A DNA stretch of 64,000 nt. Origin: JANSWY01 sp965243755 (lineage in GTDB: Bacteria > Bacteroidota > Bacteroidia > Cytophagales > Cyclobacteriaceae). The notes beneath the pieces are model-generated. The model was not told the origin of the DNA and made no database searches. It worked only from the letters and a program-made list of their open reading frames with translations. How positions within the stretch are numbered: position 1 is the stretch's first letter; every line of letters begins with the position of its first letter. The stretch is from contig CBDEVW010000002.1 in assembly GCA_965243755.1 (NCBI GenBank), forward strand, positions 124,001 through 188,000. The letters are read 5' to 3'. The translations under genes were made by a program, and so were the position numbers. This document shows positions 42,801-47,724 of this stretch, piece by piece.

Positions 42801-43602
42801 TAGATGGGTTTGACCAGGCACCACTTAACACTGAGGATATCGTATGCGGTACCAGTGCATCACTGATTACCCACTCATTACCAGTCATGTTTTGTAATGT
42901 ACCATCTTCTGCGCCTATCTGATCGATCAGATCAAATGAAGTCGGATTCTGATTAAAATCATAATAGTTCCAGAGATCCTGTCCATCCCAACCGTTCTCT
43001 TCAAATATCCTTTCGATTATTTCCATTCTGGAGAGTGCCCTACTCCAGATTCTAAGTTGGTCAAGCCACCCAGCCAGGTTATCTCCACCATTTAAAGTGC
43101 TTTGACCCAGCTGTACCTGCGTACCATCAATGGATATGTTGTAAGTCGCAGAAGCCTCTAAGGCTCCATCCAGGTAAAGACTAAAATCGCTCCCCTCATA
43201 TGCCACTGCCACATGGTGCCAAAGAGTGTCATTTACATCACGGATTGATTGTAGGAGTTGGCCGTCCGGTGTTTCAATTTCCAATAGGTTGGCAGTATTT
43301 TTTTGAATCATAAAGCCCTGACCTGAAACATTGACTCCAGCACTAAATATGGTTTGTTCCTGACCTAATGAGTCAGATCGATACCAAATTTCAACTGTAA
43401 AGTCACGTTGACTATTGTCAAAAAGACTTATGTTGCTAAAGGTTACGTGATCATTAATTCCGTCTAACAGAAGGGAATTTTGCTGGCTAAAAGCATCAAT
43501 AGAGAAAGATGCCAAAATTAAAAGAGTAAACCAGAGCTTAGTCAATGAGAAATTCTTGGTGTTCTCATGGACAGGCGGATTTTTAGTCTGGGTGGATTTC
43601 AT
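30856..43602 (-). CDS. 4,248-aa T9SS-exported protein with eight LamG-like domains
   Basis: Very large exported protein, presumably an adhesin or glycan-binding surface filament (inferred). ATG 43602 is preferred because the basic stretch MKSTQTKNPPVHENTKN plus the hydrophobic LWFTLLILASFSIDAFSQ forms a signal peptide; the open frame extends 33 codons further upstream without support. Seen in order: eight LamG/ConA-like jellyrolls (starting about residues 45, 726, 947, 1294, 1682, 1904, 2257 and 2604; hallmark ALDFDGxDDYV...FTxEAWI), a beta-helix stretch between the first two, two choice-of-anchor-D-like domains (about 1200 and 2141), a second beta-helix (2830-3054), bacterial Ig-like repeats (3134-3410), an FN3-like domain (3420-3510), two LRR-Ig rounds (3514-3917), a Cna-B-like domain, the arginine-rich module (4034-4137) and a T9SS domain from LKIYPNPAYN. 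It diverges from the CHAT gene across 271 bp of AT-rich DNA with no clear motif. Confidence 0.87.
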   Translation of the reverse strand: MKSTQTKNPPVHENTKNFSLTKLWFTLLILASFSIDAFSQQNSLLLDGINDHVTFSNISLFDNSQRDFTVEIWYRSDSLGQEQTIFSAGVNVSGQGFMIQKNTANLLEIETPDGQLLQSIRDVNDTLWHHVAVAYEGSDFSLYLDGALEASATYNISIDGTQVQLGQSTLNGGDNLAGWLDQLRIWSRALSRMEIIERIFEENGWDGQDLWNYYDFNQNPTSFDLIDQIGAEDGTLQNMTGNEWVISDALVPHTISSVLSGAWSNPSIWSGGKVPSLINEVTINGTDSVYLDSDVDVTLLHVTSSAAFDQRGFNILVLQDADFGGNYYANATDSLFFMGYERYLNGGFNDLPLLYLMEGSLINLQQDITTKGGVFVDNGAVYNSFGYNTTLTEAASWDIYGHYEHAGDTIKFNGLSHTVFGGTFETVTMDTCTLILLDTMYINSAFVATGAGTLDMGTNVMYPGYEAVFAPLDTIIWSTGASIIIDQFVTNFQTGYILTGPINFEFPTIEILTDGELDLTYAAEDLPLAKHESLIINGGVFFADYGQGIHMNDSSTIQIYSGKFEIGGDGAILFGTDVQIINDGGDLKFGQPYSTFNAPAVVQGVDVLSSCEIIQNSGNLSAEYTRFKDLTADGIAINGGNVIKPFNNCTFLEGLGSSYITINSNALDDQGMDSVGFFVGPVKNITKTSGSGTGTIYLNQSYGNLSGPAYDSIQSGNISWLNHIGDVNYGLAFDGIDDHVTFATSPTFPDSITVEGWIYVHDGSAFQTLVYWDFGGGANANLQIGGNYLRFNNDDGAAQTGSVIDNYFIPNKQWVHIAAVIQFGNTVQFYVNGIPTNSGGSAAVVTGTPTTTFGSSAGVSNFFYGIMDDFRIWQDDLNAAAIQTNMNATLIGNETSLQALYDMSTVDPTSDTVLLDLTSNVHDGVLNFFNFNTISGWVASESQQIIQQALNFGGSAEVVTFGGGGPQYNANITLEAWIRPEFTGGDFTIASWDFAGTDDARLQISNGDLQFVADNGTPTFVGSSPDSIKANQWHHVAVTKAGSDIELYINGKSVGNSTLGTHPSGVATFTIGAREAGGPHLDYFDGDIDEMRVWNTVVSQNDLRRYALTEDLSSHPNIANLEAHITFNDGTVPESLNSNDTIANDLSINAYEGDLVGGWILDGISSNWVVSSAFESGQLPALYGNGLHIPGDSTNIPDRADGTNFGAIVEYDTITNSFLLINEGLDTLVISDFYALSPDFLVDMDKTVILPEDTANVLVSFIPSYPGVMYDLVILEYTEGDYAFQVEGVGYPDESGPGYAITFNGIDQYVEIADDAPFTFTKNDPISMEAWVYPTDTVGIKTIIGKEGMTSGLEGFQFRLNGSQPELVLQGNVAGPNAIQVLSQVRIDSGRWNHVAVTYDGTALASGVNIYINGIPAATTTVYDNIGAFTIGNTEPAFIGGLNGGSSLWDGKLDEIRIWNSVRSQTEIEESFLNTVDPGSTDLGAYYRADFGIDTVAYDLVAGLHGIHKGTPGTFVFSHAPMNNEQFFDSLFDKTAIWESNLVASSANLQIAHDSFLNDEGDNIVFAHDNIVAADQDLTSDDLADSGGLISRRMVRTWYVEISDSAAVQQGGEIDLIFDNVPGDSTYTYYLLGRIDEVEEFIPLSYSSIVKLTDSVGISVPVDSIPEKAFFTLGMSNIFPGNAIALDGVDDTVRLKEISYGQDLTFEFWGRFDEVGPNYSTIFRHGTLGDTVNCYIDTDGTLVTDLNFTGSRETLKGSIDINDNVWHHIAITRNNTGFKMYIDGAEDVGASFINGTAGTISAAGWNGDMFIGVNQSGNFTNLKMDEFRIWNTVRDSAQINENMFYPVDGFNGALEAYYRFDQFAGYNLPDQTGSARVGTLSSTFDFDFNNSGWIFSDGFEMPSFQHALDFDGTDDYVSVPNIPNYDVADTTDFTIEAWIQGFGNADGTGIITMATNANPFTGFSMIVYHGRLAVEIGDGTTTQSPATAELYGTTIIDDGDWHHIALAFHRSTQSISFFVDGIEEFSITEPLVGANLTSGVFNIGTNYDLSLDFNGVIDDVRFWSFAKGDIDIQNYIYDAPVAQASNLEAYFDFNQGEIGADNSAITSALDRSANYNDGTLNGFALTGSISNFVLSEIDSIRPRLRVFWDDAEVLNYADTLNVGLAFLNDTTYFQLTLVNVGNDTLNISSMTLGSGEYGFSQTLSDSTLLPYEQQSIELFAVPTAEPFSYSSIDITSNDPLSPFTGDLEVTAYPNLPGSGTAISLNGSASDYAVSNDFTDGFGSFSVEFWAARADTLDNDVVFSSGTGGANNLLNIGFQTGQIAWFGFGSDELTMTYGPLDTDWNHWAFTYDSSINEQKIYLNGIEIASRTSTDDFLGAGTIFFGRTATGGDDFGGEIDELRFWSYALPDSIIRQHLASKITGGSENIDSLTVYYRFDETSGSDILDIVDGFDFTLVGGTRVTSGAYLGDNSLYNYSSNEIDVSPNGEPVRVTNVSNFTNGFHAYVIKDQPVPDTVTGFQNITDTTYYGVFAPGSTFDLEFLYSPTTAEDSLRLVRRENNGDSVWLGASGIFNLDVINDSIFSRNQTSGEFAYALLNYPVYLDAGDALDFDGVDDFVDIPHDDRLNIAEGDFTLEAWIYLDTTGTATILSKGHGNGGTNPDVFVFQIQSNKIALELSDGASHEWGFSNTDVPQNKWVHVATSFDNASRVATFYLNGSADGQHTYSITPGNNADTNSAFLGKQGYGCDCSYFKGQIDEVRVWNSTLGADTISMYAFGALDEFHPNVDNLVLYQKLDDGPGSPSVHDLQSNLVSTLTNMDPGTDWVISGAFSLPPNTVITTADSGAGSLRAVLDSANTNAGLDTIYFDLPGNGPWIITLQSSLVSTDSVIIDGTTQPGYDFATGMLVEIHDSTATFDGLEFVTNYFELYGMRFNGLNTGVLINSNTEGYQLGSIGKENIFINNSTGIIGLNSSIGLVEANYIGLDYDSLPGPNMTGVMFNGTSTSNIVGGVGAPNIIAYNTTGVVFDGASTIQNQYGVNINYCNGVAISLDNGAQNGMLPPTISTIDNSSVNGTGTDGEMIDVYIANDSCSSTGGIYHLGNATVSGGTWTVSGLSLIEGDTITAVAFSGVDGSSAFSAPVLFAIDPITPSVDSIVTNTLEPVITGTFEFGTDLDVTIDGATYILGTDANLSTDSISTWTLDLAGLPLSGEGVYDVGVVSAKTGLGVSASDSTLNEVEIDLTLPVVAIDSLITNVLSPELTGTVDDITALVDVDVAGNLYSATNNGDGTWTLSAGTISPDLTEGTYDIIVNSTDPAGNVGVDTTSNELIIDTTAPVVTVDTLATADFTPDLTGTVDDNDAAIDVTINGGTYEATNNMDGTWILPGDSINPALTPGVYDVVANATDKANNLGSDVTVDEVVVSAEPVAYAATLVNVFDFTANWSGFDGVAGYSLEVANDSLFTQYVSGYENFVTTDSIELVTGLNYSTDYYYRVRTIISPGDTSTYSNTISVKTGILSGTIADSVALRSIYLNTNGVNWTRNANWLSSRVEFWENITFVNGRVTGLDLSANNLTGNFPAFTGEELDQLQTLLLNDNELNNVADLTTLSLTDLQVQNNNLGFETLEVISGIPGTYSPQDFLLDDVRRIENEGDNITLDRTVGGTANTYQWFKNSNLLAGETAATLELNDISFGDEGLYHVEVQNTIATGITLVSKAVNLKVSSIERDTTALRVIYEALDGDNWTNNDNWFTSSDIGSWDGITTGGSRITGIDLSNNNLGGTGIMPEEILDIINVTNINLSNNRVGNNPGLIEVPDFSSMPNLTELDIRGNSLQFGSIEPIVGNIATFTYNNQAQVGNGQTYSVEKGTTVELSVSVSGENNTYQWRRNGTNITGANDSTYTIAAIDYSSMGNYDCVINNTVATALQITSRVNKAEAHVDIDGSVFGNGAPLSEGVIHALKIVPNRVSYDTTDVQNIVNGSFVFENIVLGDYVIAAEGDTSEYLPTYYISAFTWTEADTLFLRDTINGFEINMQAVPGEQTEFGDGGLGGFLEDDLDPDNTGRLEAGRRVKRAGVMLRRRPPDSRTENDEGFVLFAYVQTDDNGEFTFEDLPAGTYRINFEYPGVPMDLDSFVEFVLGADGSEDSFTIQATVTEDGIVVVPIDITRVYPEYFKNLKIYPNPAYNHLYLRYGRLNSDNVIFSLYDATGALIRQQKLEKGINKEIEVDLSDLEAGMYIINFSDRSSGVNIANARIIKN

Positions 43603-43873
43603 AAAATCAAATTCAATAAAGATGCAATTTATGATAATTAGATTTATTGTTCCGCCGCTTACAAACCTTGAAAATAGAGAAATTTGAGGTAAGAACCGCA
43701 AAGTTCTCCAAAATTAAACACAAATTTTTCGACGAATACTCGGATAATTTCTACGAATAAAAATCTCCTTCGGCAGAATTCTCAAAATTAGTATGATACA
43801 ATTAAATTTAGTTAAATTTATATTTATTAGCTATACATTGCAGATGGCAAACTAATCAAAATACACTCGAGTT

Positions 43874-46800
43874 ATGAAGACTTATATGACCAAATATAGT
43901 GCTACATTATTGATTTTAACACTATTTCTACACACACAGCTACATGCACAATTTGAGTCAAAAAAGTTAGCAAAGCTTTACAACAAACTGGATGAAGCGT
44001 ACTTCAACTATGATTACGAAACGATCCTGAATGAAGAGGAGGCAATCAAGTCCAATTTCTCTTCGTTCAGTGACACAATTTCGTTCAATGCGTACTCCTA
44101 TCTTGCGGAAGCTTACATGTTTCAATATGGTGATCTGGACACCAGTTTGGATCTCTACACCAAGGTTTTAAATGGCATGGAGACCATAGGAGCAGATCTG
44201 GAAATGAAGAAAAATACCCTTTACAACATTGCCAATATCAATGATCAACTGGGGTATTATACAAAGTCCGAAGAGGTCTATTTACAGATCATGAAGAGCG
44301 ATGAGAAAACCTATGGTAAAAACAGTCCGGAATATATTGAAACAGCCCTTTCGCTGGCTGTAAATTATGGTTTTAGTAACAGATATGAAAAGGGTATCAA
44401 ATTACTAAAATCAATTCAGCAATATATAGACAAGGAGGAGGAGACTTATCCCAGATTGATGGCATTATTTGGAAGTTTATATGCCGGTAGTGGTTCTTAT
44501 AACCAGGCAGAGAAACACATCAATCGTGCACTAATTTCATTTGAAAGACTGGGGTTGAATCCTTCAGTTGATTACATCGGTGCGCTTACAAATCTTTATG
44601 ACCTCTATATGGATATGGGAAGGTACCCTGATGCAGAGGAAGTAATGTTGGAAAGCATTGATATGTCTGAAAGAATGGAAGGCGACATGTCTGACATTAA
44701 TAGCTTGTTATACCACAACATCGCAGAAGTTTACAGGATCATGGGTAACTATGACAAAGCAGAGGACTACATCAAACAAAGCATCGATATTCAAATTGCC
44801 CTTGGTGGAGAAGAGTCCCCTCTTGTCGCTCAGGACTTAATGGTACTTGCTTCAATTTATGATAATTCAGGTCGCTATGAAGAGGCTGAAAAAACTCACT
44901 TGCGCACCTTGCAAATCACTGAAGCAAGCCTGGGAACCGAAGACCTCCTTTATTACAATCAGAAATCAAACCTGGCAAATGTTTATAGGAAAACTGGCCG
45001 GTTAGACATGGCTCTAAAGCTTACAAGAGAAGCGACAGAGGGGTTTGAAAAAAATCTCGGCGATAAGCATTACCGATATGCGTATTCGCTTCACAGACTA
45101 GGTGAAACTTATCAAATGATGGGTGACCTGAAAAAAGCGGAAGAGTACCTGGAAAAAAGTTTAAAGATCAGAAAAAATGTATTAGGTAAATATCATCCCC
45201 AATATGCTGTAGGAACCAAACAGATGGCCATTCTCAAGTGGGATCAGGATGAAACTAAAGACGTAGTAGATTATTTCAACGAAACATTCGACAATTATTT
45301 TGCTCAGATAGACGCGTACTTTCCAACATTGAGTGAAGAAGAAAAAGCCAAGTTCTACAACAATAAGATCAAAATCACCTTTGAGCAATTCAATTCATTT
45401 GCTGTAAAAAATGCTGAAGAAAACCCTCAGCTGAAAGGTGATATGTACGACTTTCAGCTAGCCACCAAAGCACTGATCATGTATGCTACAAATAAAGTGA
45501 GGGAAGCAATTGTGAACAGTGGTGATTCTGCCCTGATGGAAAAGTATGAACTTTGGATTTCCCAAAAAGAGCAACTCTCCAAGCTATTTAGCTCACACGA
45601 AGGAGATGTGACAGAAAGAAATAACAGGATTGACTCCCTATTGGAAGCCTCCAATGCACTTGAAAAAGAACTGGGTAAAGAATCCGCTGTTTTTGCCGAA
45701 AACATGAGTCGTAAAAAAGTGACCTGGCGAGACGTGCAGAAAAAGCTTAAAGAAGGAGAAGCTGCAGTGGAAATGATTCGGTACAGAGAATTCGTTCCGG
45801 ATTCTGCCGGCACCTTCACTGGTAATGTCTATTATGCTGCATTAATTGTGAAACACGATACCAAAGACTATCCTGAAATGGTAGTGCTTGATCAGGGAAG
45901 TAAAATGGAAACCAGGTACCTGGCCAACTACAGAAATGGCATCAGGTATAAAGTAAATGAGGATTATTCGTACAGACTATTCTGGAAACCAATCTCTGAA
46001 AAATTAGGGGATGTCAAAAAGGTATACTTCTCACCGGATGGTGTTTATAACCAAATCAGCATTTACACATTGCGTAATTCCGAAACCAAAAATTTCCTCG
46101 TGGATGAAATTGATATGCAGGTGCTCACCAACACCAAAGACCTGGTCACCTTCAATTATGATGACAAGGCAAATTTTGATCAAAACAAAGCGTATTTATT
46201 TGGTTTCCCCAACTACAACATGGGAGCGATAGAACAAAATAATGGAAATGTTCAAAAGGCCGCTGAGAGTATTGCTGAAGCAGTGAGCCAGGGTCGTGGA
46301 AGAGGCGTATCGAGAGGTGCCAGAGGTACCAGAGGAGAGAGTGGTGGAGGAACCCGGGGAGGCCTGAGCAGAGGTGTTAGAGGTAACCTGCAGCGATATG
46401 TAAGTGGTAACAACCTGCTTTCACTACTTCCGGGTACAAAACGTGAAGTCGAGCTAATTCAAAAGTTATATGATCAGCAGCAATATCAACCAGAGGTGTA
46501 CATGTCGAATGAAGCCATTGAAGAGCAGGTGAAAAAAGTAAAATCACCACAAACACTCCACATCGCTACTCACGGATTTTTCCTTGAAAATGAGCCTCCA
46601 AAGGCTGGTGAGGTAGTAGATGAGTACGTGGAGAACCCATTGCTCAGATCCGGGCTGATCTTTGCAGGAGCAAATAGCTTCCTAAGCACCGGCGTAATTG
46701 ACCTTGATAAGGATATTGAAGAAGACGGTATACTAACCGCCTATGAAGCCATGAACATGAACCTTGATGATACAGAACTTGTCGTGTTATCCGCTTGTGA

Positions 46801-47059
46801 AACCGGGCTTGGCGAAGTGTCTAACGGTGAAGGGGTATATGGTTTACAAAGGGCTTTCCAAATTGCAGGAGCAGAAAGTGTTATCATGAGTATGTGGACT
46901 GTGGACGATGATGCAACTCAGGAGCTAATGACGACATTCTATGAAAAATGGATGGAAACCGGTGACAAACAACTGGCTTTCAATACCGCTCAAAAAGCCA
47001 TCAAAGCCAAATGGAAAGCTCCATACTATTGGGGTGCATTTGTAATGGTTGGGTTATAA
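43874..47059 (+). CDS. Secreted TPR-CHAT (caspase-like) protein
   Basis: 1,061 aa. A signal peptide (residues 1-27, ending LHAQ) is followed by ten or more tetratricopeptide repeats to about residue 470 (A..Y..LGRYPDAEEVMLESID pattern). A coiled, charged linker leads to a C-terminal CHAT domain (caspase HetF associated with TPRs). The predicted cysteine-protease dyad is intact: H900 in LHIATHGFFLEN and C975 in VVLSACETGLGE. The C-terminal AGAESVIMSMWTVDDDAT and YYWGAFVMVG motifs are also typical. Residues about 806-838 are an RG/RGG-rich insert within the CHAT region. Many Bacteroidota encode TPR-CHAT proteins of unknown role. The signal peptide argues for a periplasmic or surface location rather than an intracellular immune effector. 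A strong terminator follows. Confidence 0.9.
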   Translation: MKTYMTKYSATLLILTLFLHTQLHAQFESKKLAKLYNKLDEAYFNYDYETILNEEEAIKSNFSSFSDTISFNAYSYLAEAYMFQYGDLDTSLDLYTKVLNGMETIGADLEMKKNTLYNIANINDQLGYYTKSEEVYLQIMKSDEKTYGKNSPEYIETALSLAVNYGFSNRYEKGIKLLKSIQQYIDKEEETYPRLMALFGSLYAGSGSYNQAEKHINRALISFERLGLNPSVDYIGALTNLYDLYMDMGRYPDAEEVMLESIDMSERMEGDMSDINSLLYHNIAEVYRIMGNYDKAEDYIKQSIDIQIALGGEESPLVAQDLMVLASIYDNSGRYEEAEKTHLRTLQITEASLGTEDLLYYNQKSNLANVYRKTGRLDMALKLTREATEGFEKNLGDKHYRYAYSLHRLGETYQMMGDLKKAEEYLEKSLKIRKNVLGKYHPQYAVGTKQMAILKWDQDETKDVVDYFNETFDNYFAQIDAYFPTLSEEEKAKFYNNKIKITFEQFNSFAVKNAEENPQLKGDMYDFQLATKALIMYATNKVREAIVNSGDSALMEKYELWISQKEQLSKLFSSHEGDVTERNNRIDSLLEASNALEKELGKESAVFAENMSRKKVTWRDVQKKLKEGEAAVEMIRYREFVPDSAGTFTGNVYYAALIVKHDTKDYPEMVVLDQGSKMETRYLANYRNGIRYKVNEDYSYRLFWKPISEKLGDVKKVYFSPDGVYNQISIYTLRNSETKNFLVDEIDMQVLTNTKDLVTFNYDDKANFDQNKAYLFGFPNYNMGAIEQNNGNVQKAAESIAEAVSQGRGRGVSRGARGTRGESGGGTRGGLSRGVRGNLQRYVSGNNLLSLLPGTKREVELIQKLYDQQQYQPEVYMSNEAIEEQVKKVKSPQTLHIATHGFFLENEPPKAGEVVDEYVENPLLRSGLIFAGANSFLSTGVIDLDKDIEEDGILTAYEAMNMNLDDTELVVLSACETGLGEVSNGEGVYGLQRAFQIAGAESVIMSMWTVDDDATQELMTTFYEKWMETGDKQLAFNTAQKAIKAKWKAPYYWGAFVMVGL
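46291..46386 (+). repeat. RG/RGG-rich low-complexity insert in the CHAT domain
   Basis: About 32 residues made almost only of Arg, Gly and Ser (GRGRGVSRGARGTRGESGGG and onward). They sit between the FGFPNYNMG strand and the LSLLPGTKREVELI segment of the CHAT fold. Arginine codons vary (cgt, cga, aga, cgg), so this is not a simple microsatellite. Confidence 0.85.
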
Positions 47060-47084
47060 CCGCTTAAAAACATGACATTTATCA

Positions 47085-47118
47085 GGCGCTTATTTATGAT
47101 AAGCGCCTTCTTTTTTTG
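47085..47118 (+). terminator. Rho-independent terminator after the CHAT gene
   Basis: GGCGCTTAT (47085-47093) and ATAAGCGCC (47099-47107) form a perfect 9-bp stem with a 5-nt loop, followed by TTC and a run of seven T. Confidence 0.93.
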
Positions 47119-47168
47119 GTCTCGATTGGGTATCTTTTAAGTAAGCAGAAACCCAAAACACAGGCCCA

Positions 47169-47642
47169 ATGAAAGATACAATTTTAGAAATGCTCAAATA
47201 CAACCAATGGGCTAATCAGGAGTACCTGACTTTTTTGAAAGAGAAGCATATTACGAATGCACGAATTGACATGTTGATGAGCCATATGGCCAACATTCAG
47301 GAACTTTGGATAAAGCGTCTCAAACAACAATCTTATCAAATTACCGATACCTGGGAGAAGTGGCACTTTGAGGAATATAGTAACTCAATAAAGGAAATAG
47401 ACCAGCAAATAATCGAATTAGTGAGCTCCTATACCGAAGAACAACTAAATGAGGGCCTGGACTACAAAAATGCACAGGGGTTAACTTACCATCGCGAAAT
47501 TCGACACATTCTGATACATTGGGTAAATGATTGTACTTATCACCGGGCTCAGGTTGGACTTCTGATCAGAGAGGAGTTTAGTTACATACCACCAGCAACC
47601 GACTTCATATTTTATGAAACAGACATGAAACAACTTTCCTAA
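47169..47642 (+). CDS. DinB-family (YfiT-like) putative metal-dependent protein
   Basis: 157-aa four-helix-bundle protein of the DinB/YfiT superfamily. The histidines that bind divalent metal in this family are present: H in MLMSHMANIQELW (about residue 40), and the C-terminal pair in HILIHWVNDCTYHRAQVGLL (about 116 and 124). Family members act as thiol-dependent transferases (bacillithiol, mycothiol) or are uncharacterised stress proteins. Because a YtxJ homologue lies 7 kb away, a bacillithiol S-transferase role is attractive but not shown. It is a single gene between the CHAT terminator and polA. Confidence 0.85.
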   Translation: MKDTILEMLKYNQWANQEYLTFLKEKHITNARIDMLMSHMANIQELWIKRLKQQSYQITDTWEKWHFEEYSNSIKEIDQQIIELVSSYTEEQLNEGLDYKNAQGLTYHREIRHILIHWVNDCTYHRAQVGLLIREEFSYIPPATDFIFYETDMKQLS

Positions 47643-47684
47643 GCCATTCCTCAGATTCATTGAAAAAGAAAAAATGAGGGTATA

Positions 47685-47718
47685 ATTGGGCAGTAAAATA
47701 ATTGGTTTAATACCTTTA
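47685..47718 (+). promoter_or_regulatory. Probable promoter for polA
   Basis: TACCTTTA (47711-47718) differs from the -7 consensus TAnnTTTG at the last base. ATTG (47685-47688) is a -33-like element with a 22-bp spacer. The polA ATG follows 6 bp later, so the transcript would be leaderless or nearly so. Confidence 0.4.
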
Positions 47719-47724
47719 CCGCCT

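Noticed and set aside
9363..42922. Numerous plus-strand open frames inside the giant surface-protein genes
   Set aside because: They consist of low-complexity Ser/Pro/Val-rich antisense translations of repeats; none has family features.
43603..43701. Extension of the 4,248-aa gene to ATG 43701
   Set aside because: It would put 33 residues in front of a normal signal peptide.
43874..47059. TPR-CHAT as an intracellular CRISPR or gasdermin-type effector
   Set aside because: It has an N-terminal signal peptide, and there is no Cas or gasdermin gene in the window.
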